Part shown: positions 1-8,277 of the stretch, piece after piece | Numbering within the stretch: position 1 is the stretch's first letter | Layout of the letters: every line of letters starts with the position of its first letter | DNA from: Stenotrophomonas sp. VV52 | GTDB lineage: Bacteria > Pseudomonadota > Gammaproteobacteria > Xanthomonadales > Xanthomonadaceae | Assembly (NCBI RefSeq): GCF_002893095.1 | Contig: NZ_PKQQ01000006.1 | Span: forward strand, 248,001-312,000 | DNA: 64,000 nt | Reading direction: 5' to 3' | The notes under the pieces: model-generated | Seen by the model: only the letters and a program-made list of their open reading frames with translations | Database searches by the model: none | What the model was told of the DNA's origin: nothing | Position numbers and translations under genes: made by a program

Positions 1-63
1 GCGCGTGCCCGGCTGGCGCTGGCCGGCTACCAGGCCAGCGTGCGCGCCAGCGAACTGCGCTGA
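1..63 (+). CDS. 3' end of an unidentified gene (partial)
   Basis: Only the last 20 codons are in the window. The frame starting at base 1 reads Ala/Arg/Leu-rich residues ending in Ala-Ser-Glu-Leu-Arg and a TGA stop at 61-63, with codon use like the neighbouring genes. It converges on bfr with one base between the two stop codons. Twenty residues are too few to name a family. Confidence 0.5.
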   Translation, partial: ARARLALAGYQASVRASELR

Positions 64-64
64 C

Positions 65-535
65 TCACTCTTCCAGCTTGGTGAGCAGGTAGTTCGGCTC
101 GCCGATGCGCTCGATCAGTTCCAGCTGGGTTTCCAGCCAGTCGATGTGCTCTTCCTCGTTGTCGAGGATCTTCACGAACAGCTGGCGGCTCACGTAGTCG
201 GCCACCGAATCGGCATACGCCACCGCTTCGCGCAGGGTGACCACGCCTTCGCGTTCCAGCGCCAGGTCGCACTGCAGGATCTCGGTGGGGTTCTCGCCGA
301 TGCGCAGCTTGCCCAGCGCCTGGAAGTTCGGCAGGCCTTCAAGGAACAGGATGCGATCGGAGAGCACGTCGGCGTGCTTCATCTCCTCGATCGATTCCTT
401 GTACTCGTGTTCGGACAGTTCCTTCAGACCCCAGTTCTTCAGCATCTTGGCGTGCAGGAAGTACTGGTTGATCGCGGTCAGCTCGTTGTAGAGGACCTTG
501 TTGAGGAATTCGATGACCTTGGCGTCGCCCTTCAT
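65..535 (-). CDS. bfr: Bacterioferritin
   Basis: Haem-containing ferritin of 156 residues, the usual size, which oxidises Fe(II) at a dinuclear centre and stores it as mineral in a 24-subunit cytoplasmic shell. The ferroxidase ligands are all visible: Glu18, Tyr25, Glu51, His54, Glu94, Glu127 and His130; Met52, the haem ligand between subunits, is also present. The start is the ATG at 533-535 ([12 protein letters not shown]) because an AGGAG lies 8 bases upstream and this is where the family begins; the longer frame to 568 has no support. It lies 85 bases downstream of bfd on the same strand, so iron storage and release are probably expressed together. Confidence 0.96.
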   Translation of the reverse strand: MKGDAKVIEFLNKVLYNELTAINQYFLHAKMLKNWGLKELSEHEYKESIEEMKHADVLSDRILFLEGLPNFQALGKLRIGENPTEILQCDLALEREGVVTLREAVAYADSVADYVSRQLFVKILDNEEEHIDWLETQLELIERIGEPNYLLTKLEE

Positions 536-620
536 GACCGTGCTCCTGCAGCGTGAAAACGCCGGCACTGTAGCGCGTCGCGCGCCGTCATGATGAAACG
601 CGAATCAGAACCGCTTGCCG

Positions 621-824
621 TCAGGCAACGAGGCCCAGGACAGGCAATGGCAGGTCATGGGTATTGCGGGCCTTGGCCAGCAGGTCGGCAGCCATGTCCA
701 GGCAGGAACCGCAGGTGGCGCCGCAGCCGGTACGCATGGTCAGCTCGGACACGCTGGCGACACCGCTCTGGGCGGCTTCGCGGATCTGGTGGTCGGTAAC
801 CCCGTTGCAGATGCAGACGTACAC
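621..824 (-). CDS. bfd: Bacterioferritin-associated ferredoxin
   Basis: Small [2Fe-2S] protein of 67 residues. By analogy with the family it docks on bacterioferritin and passes electrons to the stored iron so that it can be released as Fe(II). The four cluster cysteines are Cys4, Cys6, Cys38 and Cys41, in the family's C-x-C ... C-x2-C arrangement; Cys34 is an extra cysteine. It is the first gene before bfr. The region 54-91 bases upstream of its start holds two head-to-head Fur-like boxes, which fits the usual induction of bfd under iron starvation. Confidence 0.93.
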   Translation of the reverse strand: MYVCICNGVTDHQIREAAQSGVASVSELTMRTGCGATCGSCLDMAADLLAKARNTHDLPLPVLGLVA

Positions 825-877
825 GTGCGGACTCGGCAGGCAGGCCCGGATCGGCCTGTGGCTATTCCAATCGAAAC

Positions 878-915
878 GAGAATGGTTGTCAATTTCGGAA
901 ATGAATCATTCTCGA
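878..915 (-). promoter_or_regulatory. Paired Fur-like boxes upstream of bfd
   Basis: Two adjacent 19-base elements at 878-896 and 897-915 form an imperfect dyad whose outer arms are GAGAATG (878-884) and CATTCTC (907-913). They resemble the Fur consensus, which is built from GATAAT-like repeats. They lie between the tRNA terminator and bfd and on the bfd side, so Fur repression of bfd when iron is plentiful is the natural reading. The assignment is by similarity only. Confidence 0.6.
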
Positions 916-941
916 TACGGTTCAGCCAACCCGTTCAGGCA

Positions 942-974
942 CAAAAAAAAAGACCGATCTTTCGATCGGTCTTT
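942..974 (-). terminator. Rho-independent terminator of the tRNA operon
   Basis: Read on the minus strand, a 10-bp perfect stem (AAGACCGATC / GATCGGTCTT) with a GAAA tetraloop is followed by a run of T. It lies just after tRNA-Gln and before the bfd regulatory region. A shorter T-rich stretch on the other side makes it partly bidirectional. Confidence 0.9.
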
Positions 975-983
975 CTTCGTATA

Positions 984-1058
984 TGGCTGCCCCGGATGGA
1001 TTCGAACCACCGAATGCCTGAGTCAGAGTCAGGTGCCTTACCGCTTGGCGACGGGGCA
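984..1058 (-). tRNA. tRNA-Gln (anticodon CTG)
   Basis: The 75-base sequence folds as a standard cloverleaf: acceptor stem TGCCCCG / CGGGGCA, T-loop GGTTCGAATCC, and a CCA end that is encoded. The anticodon loop CTCTGAC gives CTG, which reads CAG codons. It follows tRNA-Met on the same strand, 49 bases downstream, and is followed by the terminator at 942-974. Confidence 0.96.
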
Positions 1059-1107
1059 ATAACTGCGTGCAATTGTTGCACTTTTTCACTAGAAAACCAA
1101 GCGGACT

Positions 1108-1184
1108 TGGTGGCTATGGGTGGACTCGAACCACCGACCCCAGCATTATGAGTGCTGTGCTCTAACCGGCTGAGCTACATAGCC
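1108..1184 (-). tRNA. tRNA-Met (anticodon CAT, elongator type)
   Basis: A 77-base cloverleaf with acceptor stem GGCTATG / CATAGCC, T-loop GGTTCGAGTCC and an encoded CCA. The anticodon loop is CTCATAA, giving CAT. The first acceptor pair G-C is matched, whereas bacterial initiator tRNA has a mismatch there, so this is the elongator form. It is the first gene of a two-tRNA operon. Confidence 0.95.
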
Positions 1185-1198
1185 CTAGTGAGCCGGCA

Positions 1199-1227
1199 AT
1201 TCTGGACATGTAAACCGAATCTGTCAA
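1199..1227 (-). promoter_or_regulatory. Sigma-70 type promoter of the tRNA operon
   Basis: On the minus strand a perfect -35 TTGACA (1222-1227) is followed, after 17 bases, by a -10 CAGAAT (1199-1204). The predicted start point lies a few bases before the 5' end of tRNA-Met. Confidence 0.8.
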
Positions 1228-1305
1228 CACTTTTTCACCGCGCTTGTGAGTGGAGTGCGGGCATGGCACAGTCCCGACCAGTAGATTTTTCTAGGAGTCC
1301 GCATC

Positions 1306-1941
1306 GTGATCGATCCGGACGGCTATCGACCGAACGTCGGCATCGTGCTGATGCGGCAGGACGGGCAGGTGTTCTGGGCACGACGTGTGCGCCGGGATGG
1401 CTGGCAGTTCCCGCAGGGTGGGATGAACACCGACGAGACGCCTGTCGAAGCCATGTATCGCGAGTTGCATGAAGAAACAGGCCTGTTGCCAGAGCACGTG
1501 GAAGTGCTGGGTGCGACACCGGGCTGGCTGCGCTATCGCCTGCCGGCCCGTGCCATCCGTCGCAATGAGAAGCAGGTCTGCATCGGCCAGAAGCAGGTCT
1601 GGTTCCTGCTGCGCCTGGCCGGCGACGAATCGCACGTCAAACTGGACCATACCGACAGCCCCGAGTTCGACCAGTGGCGCTGGGTGGACTTCTGGTACCC
1701 GGTGGAACACGTGGTGATGTTCAAGCGCGGCGTGTACGCGCGCGCGCTGCGCCACCTGGCGCCGCTGGCGCGGGGCGTGGCCGGCACCGGCGTGGATTCG
1801 ATGCCCAGGTCCGCACAGGAAGCCTGGATGCCCGGCAATGCGGCCGGGCACGACCGTCCGCGCAAGCGCGCATCGGCGCCCAAGCGCGGCGGCGGCTATT
1901 GGCCACGCAGCAAGGCCAAGGGCGAACCGGGCGCGGTCTGA
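1306..1941 (+). CDS. rppH: RNA pyrophosphohydrolase RppH
   Basis: Nudix hydrolase of 211 residues that removes pyrophosphate from the 5' triphosphate of mRNAs and so opens them to RNase E decay. The Nudix box runs from Gly38 to Gly59 with Glu44, Arg52-Glu53 and Glu56-Glu57 in place. The start is the GTG at 1306 with an AGGAG about 8 bases upstream; the next residues [14 protein letters not shown] are typical of RppH. It is longer than the E. coli protein (176 residues) owing to a basic tail after residue 160, rich in Arg, Lys and Gly. It stands alone between a tRNA operon and a bidirectional terminator. Confidence 0.94.
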   Translation: MIDPDGYRPNVGIVLMRQDGQVFWARRVRRDGWQFPQGGMNTDETPVEAMYRELHEETGLLPEHVEVLGATPGWLRYRLPARAIRRNEKQVCIGQKQVWFLLRLAGDESHVKLDHTDSPEFDQWRWVDFWYPVEHVVMFKRGVYARALRHLAPLARGVAGTGVDSMPRSAQEAWMPGNAAGHDRPRKRASAPKRGGGYWPRSKAKGEPGAV

Positions 1942-1964
1942 ACCCTTTTGGCCCCGCTGAAACG

Positions 1965-1994
1965 ACAAAAGCCCGGCCGAAGCCGGGCTTTTGT
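1965..1994. terminator. Bidirectional rho-independent terminator between rppH and rpsI
   Basis: Perfect inverted repeat ACAAAAGCCCGGC / GCCGGGCTTTTGT around a CGAA loop, with A and T runs on the two flanks, so it can end both convergent transcripts (rppH and rplM-rpsI). Confidence 0.9.
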
Positions 1995-2041
1995 GTTCCT
2001 CCCAGCGGGATCCCGAAGGATCCCACGCCAGGCGCAATGGA

Positions 2042-2434
2042 TCAGCGCTTGGAGAACTGGGTGGCGCGACGTGCCTTGTGCAGGCCGACCTTCTTACGCT
2101 CGACTTCACGGGCGTCACGGGTCATGAAGCCGGCCTTGCGCAGTTCGGACTTCAGGGTTTCGTCGTACTCGACCAGCGCGCGGGCGATGCCCAGGCGGAT
2201 CGCACCGGCCTGGCCGGTGGTGCCGCCGCCAGCGGCGGTGACCATGATGTCGAACGATTCGGTGTTCTTGGTCAGTTCCAGCGGCTGACGCACGATCATG
2301 CGTGCGGTCTCACGGCCAAAGAACTCGTCCAGCGGACGACCATTGACGGTGATGTTGCCGGCGCCCTTGCGCAGGAACACGCGGGCGGTGGAGGACTTGC
2401 GGCGGCCGGTGCCGTAGTTTTGAGTGATAGCCAT
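2042..2434 (-). CDS. rpsI: 30S ribosomal protein S9
   Basis: 130 residues, the standard length. It sits in the head of the small subunit, and its C-terminal Lys/Arg tail (ending in QFSKR) reaches the P-site tRNA. The family motifs [12 protein letters not shown] at the N-terminus and [14 protein letters not shown] at the end are present. It is the second gene of the classic rplM-rpsI pair; two bases separate the rplM stop from the rpsI start, so translation is likely coupled. Confidence 0.98.
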   Translation of the reverse strand: MAITQNYGTGRRKSSTARVFLRKGAGNITVNGRPLDEFFGRETARMIVRQPLELTKNTESFDIMVTAAGGGTTGQAGAIRLGIARALVEYDETLKSELRKAGFMTRDAREVERKKVGLHKARRATQFSKR

Positions 2435-2436
2435 GA

Positions 2437-2865
2437 TTAGATATCCAGAACCTGGGGCTGCTGAGCGGCGTGCGGGTGCTCGGAACCCGAGTACACCTTG
2501 AGCTTGCGGTACATGGCGCGGCCCAGCGGGCCCTTCGGCAGCATGCCCTTGACGGCGGTTTCGATGACGCGTTCCGGGTGGCGCTCAAGCGCCTGGGCCA
2601 GGGTTTCGGTCTTCAGGTTGCCGATGTAGCCAGTGAAGCGGTGGTACAGCTTGTCCTGCAGCTTGTTGCCGGTGACGGCAATCTTTTCTGCATTGATGAC
2701 AACCAGGTAATCACCGGTATCAACGTGGGGGGTGTAGACCGGCTTGTGCTTGCCGCGCAGACGGCGGGCCAGCTCGGTGGACAGACGGCCCAGCGTCTTG
2801 CCGGAGGCGTCGACGAGATACCAGTCGCGCTGGACGGTCTCGGACTTTGCAGTGAAAGTGCTCAT
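2437..2865 (-). CDS. rplM: 50S ribosomal protein L13
   Basis: 142 residues, the usual size, an early-assembling protein of the large subunit. The motifs [24 protein letters not shown] and the C-terminal [17 protein letters not shown] are characteristic. The ATG at 2863-2865 is chosen because the protein begins [20 protein letters not shown] like its relatives; the frame is open for much longer upstream, but that part is a shadow of coq7. First gene of the rplM-rpsI operon, with a promoter candidate 77 bases upstream. Confidence 0.98.
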   Translation of the reverse strand: MSTFTAKSETVQRDWYLVDASGKTLGRLSTELARRLRGKHKPVYTPHVDTGDYLVVINAEKIAVTGNKLQDKLYHRFTGYIGNLKTETLAQALERHPERVIETAVKGMLPKGPLGRAMYRKLKVYSGSEHPHAAQQPQVLDI

Positions 2866-2941
2866 GAAAGAACTCAGGTAGGTCGGGCTCATTGCGGCCA
2901 TGGAGCGGCCGGAACTCTGCCACGCGTTGTGAAGAGGCGGG

Positions 2942-2970
2942 ATTGTACAGTGCAACCCTTGGCCATGCAA
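2942..2970 (-). promoter_or_regulatory. Promoter candidate for rplM-rpsI
   Basis: On the minus strand TTGCAT (2965-2970) and TACAAT (2942-2947) are separated by exactly 17 bases. They lie between the divergent coq7 and rplM genes and point toward rplM. Confidence 0.6.
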
Positions 2971-3015
2971 ATGGGCGAGAATCACCCTTCCCCCGCCGCC
3001 GCGATGCCCACCCGG

Positions 3016-3660
3016 ATGACCGCGTACCGCCAGATCACCCCGCTCGACCACCTGCTGACCGAGGCCCAGCGCGCCCTGGACACGGTGTTCGGCAACCCTC
3101 CCGCGAGCCGCCCGTACCCCGCCGAGGCCACCGACGAGGCGCCGATGGCCCGCACCGAGCGCCGCCATGCGGCCGGGCTGATGCGCATCAACCACGTCGG
3201 TGAGGTCTGTGCGCAGGGCCTGTACTTCGGCCAGGCCGCCGTGGCGCAGGAGCCGCAGACCCGTGCCCACCTGCTGGAAGCGGCCCAGGAAGAGACCGAC
3301 CACCTGGCCTGGTGCGCGCAGCGCCTGCGCGAACTGGACAGCCGGCCCAGCCTGTTCAACCCGATCTGGTATGCCGGCAGCTACACCATCGGCACCCTCG
3401 CCGGCCTGCGCGGGGACGGCTGGAACCTGGGCTTCGTGGTGGAGACCGAGCGCCAGGTGGAGGCCCACCTGGACGAACACCTGGACACCCTGCCCCCGGC
3501 CGACCAGCGCAGCCGCGAGATCCTCAAGGTGATGAAGATCGACGAGGCCCGCCATGCGGACCATGCCGAACATGCCGGCGCGCGGAAGCTGCCGTTCCCG
3601 ATTCCGGGGGTGATGGCGTTGGCGTCCAAGGCGATGAAGACGATTGCGTATCGGTTGTAA
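3016..3660 (+). CDS. coq7: 2-polyprenyl-3-methyl-6-methoxy-1,4-benzoquinol hydroxylase (Coq7/UbiF-type di-iron enzyme)
   Basis: A membrane-associated di-iron carboxylate enzyme that adds the C-6 hydroxyl (the penultimate oxidation) in ubiquinone synthesis. The ligands are seen in the motifs [37 protein letters not shown] and [12 protein letters not shown]. Length with the ATG at 3016 is 214 residues, as expected for xanthomonad Coq7 proteins beginning [11 protein letters not shown]; an in-frame ATG at 3004 would add four residues and cannot be excluded since neither has a strong ribosome binding site. It is divergent from rplM and followed by an SMAG repeat. Confidence 0.93.
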   Translation: MTAYRQITPLDHLLTEAQRALDTVFGNPPASRPYPAEATDEAPMARTERRHAAGLMRINHVGEVCAQGLYFGQAAVAQEPQTRAHLLEAAQEETDHLAWCAQRLRELDSRPSLFNPIWYAGSYTIGTLAGLRGDGWNLGFVVETERQVEAHLDEHLDTLPPADQRSREILKVMKIDEARHADHAEHAGARKLPFPIPGVMALASKAMKTIAYRL

Positions 3661-3668
3661 GAGGCACC

Positions 3669-3741
3669 GGTAGCGCCGGCCGTTGGCCGGCCCACGCGGG
3701 GCCTCAACGATCTGGAGGGCCGGCCAACGGCCGGCGCTACC
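3669..3741. repeat. SMAG (GTAG-type) palindromic repeat pair
   Basis: Two 24-base arms, 3669-3692 and 3718-3741, are perfect reverse complements of each other; each carries the GGTAGCGCCGGCC head and can itself fold as a hairpin. This matches the GTAG-headed repeats described for Stenotrophomonas. It lies between the convergent coq7 and sugE genes and may act as a stabiliser or terminator of their mRNAs. Confidence 0.9.
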
Positions 3742-3744
3742 AGG

Positions 3745-4062
3745 TCAACCAGAGACCAGCTTCAGGCCGATAACACCCGCCACGATCAGCCCGATGCACG
3801 CCAGCCGCGGCGCCGAAGCGCTGTCGCCGAACAGGAAGATGCCCAGGATCGCCACGCCGAGCGCGCCGATCCCGGTCCAGATGGCGTAGCCGGTCCCTAC
3901 CGGAATGGTGCGCAGGGCCTGGGTGAGCAGGTACAGGCTGATGCCCGCCGAAATGATGGTGGCCACGGTCGGCCAGGGCTTGCTGAAGCCGTCGCTGTAT
4001 TTCAAGCCAAGCGCGAAGCCGATTTCGAACACGCCGGCCAGCAGCAGGTAGATCCAGGGCAT
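3745..4062 (-). CDS. sugE: Small multidrug resistance family exporter, SugE/Gdx type
   Basis: 105 residues with four predicted membrane helices; works as an antiparallel dimer exchanging protons for a cation. Glu13 is the essential charge in helix 1 (MPWIYLLLAGVFEIGFALGL). The sequence is of the SugE/Gdx branch, with the GIGALGVAILGIFLFGDS stretch in helix 3; members of this branch export guanidinium, others quaternary ammonium compounds, and the sequence alone does not decide which. An AGGAGG lies 8 bases before the ATG. The gene is preceded by a leader full of hairpins that ends in a terminator-like structure directly upstream of the ribosome binding site, suggesting control by transcription attenuation. 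Confidence 0.88.
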   Translation of the reverse strand: MPWIYLLLAGVFEIGFALGLKYSDGFSKPWPTVATIISAGISLYLLTQALRTIPVGTGYAIWTGIGALGVAILGIFLFGDSASAPRLACIGLIVAGVIGLKLVSG

Positions 4063-4076
4063 GGGGATTGCCTCCT

Positions 4077-4116
4077 AAACAAAAACAAAACGGCCCGGTG
4101 TCTTCACACCGGACCG
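4077..4116 (-). terminator. Terminator or attenuator hairpin directly upstream of sugE
   Basis: On the minus strand an 11-bp stem, CGGTCCGGTGT (4106-4116) with CGGCCCGGTGT on the other strand (4091-4101), carrying a single mismatch, is followed by a T-rich tract interrupted by G (4077-4090). The AGGAGG of sugE begins at once after it. It either ends the speD transcript or controls read-through into sugE. Confidence 0.75.
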
Positions 4117-4230
4117 TCATCGGCAGCTTGCCGTGGAACAATGATTCTGCGCAAAACAGATGTTCCACAGGGCGGGACGTCCCGCCTGTCTGCCACCCCG
4201 CCGGGGCCAGGCCCGGGCGGGTGAAGCAGT
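4117..4230 (-). promoter_or_regulatory. Structured leader region between speD and sugE
   Basis: Read toward sugE this stretch holds successive inverted repeats: a GC-rich hairpin just after the speD stop, the perfect palindrome GGCGGGACGTCCCGCC (4171-4186), an 8-bp repeat GTGGAACA (4133-4140) / TGTTCCAC (4161-4168) with TCTG/CAGA inside it, and the short CGGCA/TGCCG hairpin at 4121-4133, which overlaps the previous one. Then comes the terminator-like hairpin. The overlapping arms could allow alternative folds. I do not recognise it as a named riboswitch. Confidence 0.5.
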
Positions 4231-4233
4231 GTA

Positions 4234-5028
4234 TTACTCGGACAGGTTGCGGCCGTGGAACAGCTCTTCGATCTCGCGCTTCAGCAGCGCTTCGATCTTC
4301 ATGCGTTCCTTGAACGACAGGTTCTTGGCCTTCTCTTCGAACAGGTACTGGTCCAGGTCGAAGTCCTTCAGGTGCATCTTCGTGTGGAAGATGTTTTCCT
4401 GGTAGACGTTGACGTCGAACATCTCGTAACGCGACTTGATGTTCTTGGCCAGGAAGTTCTGGATCGAGTTGATCTTGTGGTCGATGAAGTGCTTCTTGCC
4501 CTTCACGTCACGGGTGAAGCCACGGACGCGGTAGTCCATGATCACGATGTCCGATTCCAGGCTCTCGATCAGGTAGTTCAGCGCCTTCAGCGGCGAAATC
4601 ACGCCACAGGTAGCCACATCGATGTCCGCGCGGAACGTGGCGATGCCTTCCTGCGGGTGGGTTTCGGGGTAGGTATGGACAGTGATGTGGCTCTTGTCCA
4701 TGTGCGCTACCACGGCGTCGGAGATCAACTCCTTGCCCGCCAGCTTCTTGTCGATCACCGGTTCTTCGGAGATCAGGATCGTCACCGAAGCGCCCTGCGG
4801 ATCGTAGTCCTGGCGCGCCACGTTGAGGATGTTGGCGCCGATGATCTCAGCGACATCGGTCAAGATTTGAGTCAGCCTATCGGCGTTGTACTCTTCATCG
4901 ATGTATTCAATGTAACGCTGGCGCTCCTCTTCGGTGCGGGCGTAACACACGTCATAGATGTTGAAGCTCAGCGCCTTGGTGAGGTTGTTGAAACCCTGCA
5001 ACCTCAGGCGAGGCAACGGCTTGACCAC
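4234..5028 (-). CDS. speD: S-adenosylmethionine decarboxylase proenzyme
   Basis: 264 residues, the length of the enterobacterial-type enzyme. It makes decarboxylated SAM, the aminopropyl donor for spermidine synthase. The proenzyme cuts itself at the Lys-Ser bond in [16 protein letters not shown], turning the serine into the pyruvoyl cofactor. The start is a GTG at 5026-5028, giving [20 protein letters not shown]; the upstream 52 codons of open frame have no family similarity. speA and speE, which act in the same pathway, are at the far right of the window. It is divergent from clp. Confidence 0.96.
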   Translation of the reverse strand: MVKPLPRLRLQGFNNLTKALSFNIYDVCYARTEEERQRYIEYIDEEYNADRLTQILTDVAEIIGANILNVARQDYDPQGASVTILISEEPVIDKKLAGKELISDAVVAHMDKSHITVHTYPETHPQEGIATFRADIDVATCGVISPLKALNYLIESLESDIVIMDYRVRGFTRDVKGKKHFIDHKINSIQNFLAKNIKSRYEMFDVNVYQENIFHTKMHLKDFDLDQYLFEEKAKNLSFKERMKIEALLKREIEELFHGRNLSE

Positions 5029-5199
5029 GGCGGTCGATCCTGTGTGTGGTGGGAAAGGAACAATTATGGGGCAAACTGATCGAGGGCGAAACTTGCATTG
5101 AAACAAGTTGCTGTGTTGGGGTTTGCCCTTCACAACCCTGATCGTTAAGCTCGCGGCACATAGCCGTGAATTGTTCATGAGCAAAGGGAGCGCCTCAAC

Positions 5200-5865
5200 G
5201 TGTCATCTGTGCGCCTTGCCACGAGTCCATTGGCCCTGGACATCGCCACCATAGATCGCTTTCTGGCCCACAGCCACCGACGCCGCTACCCAGGACGCAC
5301 CGATGTTTTCCGCCCCGGCGACCCCGCGGGCACCCTGTACTACGTGATCAGCGGCTCCGTTTCCATAATTGCCGAGGAAGAGGACGACCGCGAGCTGGTC
5401 CTGGGCTACTTCGGCTCGGGGGAGTTCGTGGGCGAGATGGGCCTGTTCGTGGAGACCGAGCGCCGCGAGGTGATCCTGCGCACCCGCACCCCGTGCGAAC
5501 TTGCCGAGATCAGCTACGAGCGGCTGCACCAGCTGTTCCTGGGGCCGCTCTCCACCGACGCCCCGCGCCTGCTCTACGCGCTGGGCCAGCAGGTCTCCAA
5601 GCGCCTGCTGGACACCAGCCGCAAGGCCAGCCGGCTGGCCTTCCTGGACGTTACCGACCGCATCGTGCGTACGCTGCACGACCTGGCCCGTGAGCCGGAG
5701 GCCATGAGCCATCCGCAGGGCACCCAGCTGCGCGTGTCCCGCCAGGAGCTGGCGCGGCTGGTGGGGTGTTCGCGTGAAATGGCCGGGCGGGTGCTCAAGA
5801 AGCTGCAGAGCGACGGGCTGCTGCACGCCCGCGGCAAGACCGTTGTCCTGTACGGGACGCGCTGA
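5200..5865 (+). CDS. clp: Crp-like transcription regulator Clp
   Basis: 221 residues: a cyclic-nucleotide-binding fold at about 25-140 and a C-terminal helix-turn-helix with the recognition sequence [18 protein letters not shown] at about 178-195. In Xanthomonas, Clp regulates hundreds of genes for exoenzymes, motility and virulence and lets go of DNA when it binds cyclic di-GMP. The start is a GTG at 5200 with an AAAGGGAG about 10 bases upstream; it makes the protein some nine residues shorter than the X. campestris one. A diguanylate cyclase gene lies elsewhere in the window at 40864. Confidence 0.95.
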   Translation: MSSVRLATSPLALDIATIDRFLAHSHRRRYPGRTDVFRPGDPAGTLYYVISGSVSIIAEEEDDRELVLGYFGSGEFVGEMGLFVETERREVILRTRTPCELAEISYERLHQLFLGPLSTDAPRLLYALGQQVSKRLLDTSRKASRLAFLDVTDRIVRTLHDLAREPEAMSHPQGTQLRVSRQELARLVGCSREMAGRVLKKLQSDGLLHARGKTVVLYGTR

Positions 5866-5873
5866 TTCCGGTT

Positions 5874-5890
5874 GCCGGCCCACGGCCGGC
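5874..5890. repeat. Short GC hairpin after clp
   Basis: A 7-bp perfect stem GCCGGCC / GGCCGGC with a CAC loop nine bases after the clp stop. It has no T-run. It may be a degenerate SMAG half or a weak transcript end. Confidence 0.4.
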
Positions 5891-5942
5891 CGCATGGTGG
5901 GGCATGACAATGCCCTTCACACGGTGCCGGTAGGCTGAATGC

Positions 5943-6701
5943 ATGGCACCTGGCAGCGAATTCTACTGGTTCATCCTGATCGGCCTCGGCGCGCAGCTGG
6001 TCGACGGCGCGCTGGGCATGGCGTTCGGGCTGGTGTCCTCGTCGGTGATGCTCAGCATGGGCATCCCCCCGGCGGCGGTCAGCGCAAGCGTGCATACCGC
6101 CGAGGTGTTCACGACAGGCGCCTCCGGGGTGTCGCACCTGGTGGCGGGCAACGTGGACAAGCGGCTGTTCCTGCGCCTGGCCCTGCCCGGCGCGGTCGGC
6201 GGGGTGGTCGGTGCCTACGTGCTGACCCAGCTGCCGGGTGAGGCGATCCGTCCTTTCATATACGCCTACCTTCTGGTGCTGGCGGTGTTCATCCTGCTGC
6301 GCGCGGCCGGGCGGCTGGTGCCGCGCCAGGAAGTGAAGCGGGTACCGGTGCTGGGCTTCTTCGCCGGGCTGCTGGACGCCAGCGGCGGCGGCGGCTGGGG
6401 GCCGGTGGCCACCTCCACCCTGCTCGCCCGCGGCGGCCAGGCACGCACCACCATCGGCACGGTCAATGCCGCCGAGTTCGTAGTCACATTGGCGGTGTCG
6501 ATCACGTTCCTGCTGTCGATGGGCCTGCAGTACCTGAACATCGTGGCCGGCCTGCTGATCGGCGGCATGATGGCCGCGCCGCTGGCGGCCATCCTGGTGA
6601 AACGGGTCAAGGAACGCTGGGTGCTGATCGCGGTGGGCGTGCTGGTGCTGTCGATCAGCCTGTTCCAGATCGGCCATGCAGTGAAGGGGTGGTTGGGTTA
6701 A
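5943..6701 (+). CDS. Sulfite exporter TauE/SafE (TSUP) family permease
   Basis: 252 residues with about eight hydrophobic segments and the duplicated TSUP core: VDGALGMAFGLVSS with HTAEVFTTGASGVSHL in the first half and LDASGGGGWGPVATS with NAAEFVVTLAVS in the second. Family members move sulfur compounds or organic anions across the inner membrane; the substrate here is unknown. It stands alone after clp and its stop codon overlaps that of the convergent HAD gene by four bases in a GGTTAACC palindrome. Confidence 0.85.
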   Translation: MAPGSEFYWFILIGLGAQLVDGALGMAFGLVSSSVMLSMGIPPAAVSASVHTAEVFTTGASGVSHLVAGNVDKRLFLRLALPGAVGGVVGAYVLTQLPGEAIRPFIYAYLLVLAVFILLRAAGRLVPRQEVKRVPVLGFFAGLLDASGGGGWGPVATSTLLARGGQARTTIGTVNAAEFVVTLAVSITFLLSMGLQYLNIVAGLLIGGMMAAPLAAILVKRVKERWVLIAVGVLVLSISLFQIGHAVKGWLG

Positions 6702-7414
6702 CCCCGGTCACCGCCGCGGTCGACGCAGCCCCAGTTGAGGATCCGGGTACCCGGCTTCAACACCTGGCGGAAGTACGCCACCTTGGACACCTTCGGGTTC
6801 ACCACCACCGGCTCCTTTGCGGCCAGCAGCAGCGGCAGGTCGGCGGTGCTGTCCGAATAGGCCACGTCGATGTCGCCGTAGCCACGCTCGCGCAGCATCC
6901 GCATCTTTTCTTCGTTGTGGCAGTGCCGGGTGGCGCCGACCGCACCAAAGCGCGGCCCGACTTCGCTGCCGATCACCGGCACGCCCTGGTGGGCGACGAA
7001 GGCCAGGATCGCGCGGGCCAGCTCCGGCGGTGCGCCGGTTGCCACCACCACGCGGTCGCCCTTGGCACGATGTTCGGCGAACACCTGCAGCGCCTGCGGC
7101 AGCAGCTTGGCGCGCAGCTGCGCCTCGTGCTTGAGCACGTAGGCGTCGATCACCCGGTTGAATTCACGCGCGCGGTGCAGGCCGAACGTGGCGATCCAGA
7201 CATAGACCGAGATGCCGGTACGCCGCGTCGGCAGCATCGCCACCAGCGGCCCGGCGACCGGCGTCACCAGCAGCGCGCCGAGCAGCCGCAACGGGTTGCG
7301 CTTGATCAGCGAGGCGAACAGGTGGCTGCCGGAGTCGCCATCGTACAGGGTGTGGTCGAAGTCGAAGACCACCAGCGGCGCGTCGTCGTGCGGAGTCGGG
7401 TAGTTCGCTGTCAT
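6698..7414 (-). CDS. HAD-superfamily phosphatase (PSP-like) at the end of the trp operon
   Basis: 238 residues. The HAD motif I is [13 protein letters not shown] (residues about 15-27) with the nucleophile Asp and the acid Asp two residues later; motif II is in [11 protein letters not shown] and motif III/IV in [12 protein letters not shown]. The arrangement matches the phosphoserine-phosphatase-like branch. Its ATG overlaps the TGA of trpC in an ATGA (7411-7414), so it is translated with the tryptophan genes. The substrate is unknown; a role tied to phosphorylated intermediates of the pathway is only an idea. Confidence 0.85.
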   Translation of the reverse strand: MTANYPTPHDDAPLVVFDFDHTLYDGDSGSHLFASLIKRNPLRLLGALLVTPVAGPLVAMLPTRRTGISVYVWIATFGLHRAREFNRVIDAYVLKHEAQLRAKLLPQALQVFAEHRAKGDRVVVATGAPPELARAILAFVAHQGVPVIGSEVGPRFGAVGATRHCHNEEKMRMLRERGYGDIDVAYSDSTADLPLLLAAKEPVVVNPKVSKVAYFRQVLKPGTRILNWGCVDRGGDRG

Positions 7415-8214
7415 GCGCTGAAGAATAGCTGACGCAGGCCCTCGCCGGGTTCTTCGACCCGCATGAAGGCCTCGCCGACCAGGAACGCATGCACCCCGGC
7501 GTTGCGCATCAGGGTCACGTCGTCCGGGCCGAGGATGCCACTTTCGGTGACCAGCAGGCGGTCGCGCGGCACGGCCTGGCGCATCTCCAGGGTGGTCTGC
7601 AGCGACACCTCGAAGGTGCGCAGGTTGCGGTTGTTGATTCCGATCAGCGGCACCGGCACCTGGATGGCACGCTCTAGTTCGTCGATATCGTGCACTTCCA
7701 CCAGCACGTCCATGCCCAGCTGCATGGCCAGGTCGGACAGCTCGGCCAGCTGGCGGTCTTCGAGCGCGGCCACGATCAGCAGGATGCAGTCCGCGCCAAG
7801 CACGCGCGCCTCGTACACCTGGTAGGCGTCGACCACGAAATCCTTGCGCAGCACCGGCAGCGTGCACGCGTCGCGCGCCTGCTGCAGGTAGGCGTCGGCG
7901 CCCTGGAAGAAGTCCACGTCGGTCAGCACCGACAGGCAGCTGGCGCCGCCGAACTCATAGCTCACCGCGATGTCGGCCGGGTGGAAGTCCGGGCGGATCA
8001 CGCCCTTGGACGGGCTGGCCTTCTTCACCTCGGCGATCACTGCAGGATTGCCGGCGGCGATGGAGGCGCGCAATGCATCGGCGAAACCCCGTACCGGCGA
8101 CGCCGTGGCCAGGCGTTCCTGGAGCGCTTCCAGCGGCACCCGGGCACGGCGCTCGGCCACTTCTACGGCCTTGCGGGCCAGGATGGTCTCGAGGATGTCG
8201 CTCTTGTCGCTCAT
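7411..8214 (-). CDS. trpC: Indole-3-glycerol phosphate synthase
   Basis: 267 residues, a single-domain (beta/alpha)8 enzyme that closes the ring of CdRP to indole-3-glycerol phosphate. The signature motifs are [13 protein letters not shown] (catalytic Lys), [41 protein letters not shown] and VTESGI. It is not fused to TrpF, in contrast to E. coli. It lies 63 bases after trpD, a gap that holds a GGCGGGCT/AGCCCGCC hairpin over the trpD stop, and it overlaps the HAD gene downstream. Confidence 0.97.
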   Translation of the reverse strand: MSDKSDILETILARKAVEVAERRARVPLEALQERLATASPVRGFADALRASIAAGNPAVIAEVKKASPSKGVIRPDFHPADIAVSYEFGGASCLSVLTDVDFFQGADAYLQQARDACTLPVLRKDFVVDAYQVYEARVLGADCILLIVAALEDRQLAELSDLAMQLGMDVLVEVHDIDELERAIQVPVPLIGINNRNLRTFEVSLQTTLEMRQAVPRDRLLVTESGILGPDDVTLMRNAGVHAFLVGEAFMRVEEPGEGLRQLFFSA

Positions 8215-8277
8215 GTCGTTCGGGGTCCTTCAGGCCGGCCATTATCGACCAGTCACGGGTGAGGCGTGAAGGCGGGC

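Noticed and set aside
4171-4186. Guanidine-II (mini-ykkC) riboswitch hairpin before sugE
   Set aside because: The class needs two hairpins with ACGR loops. Only one such hairpin is present and its loop is ACGT.
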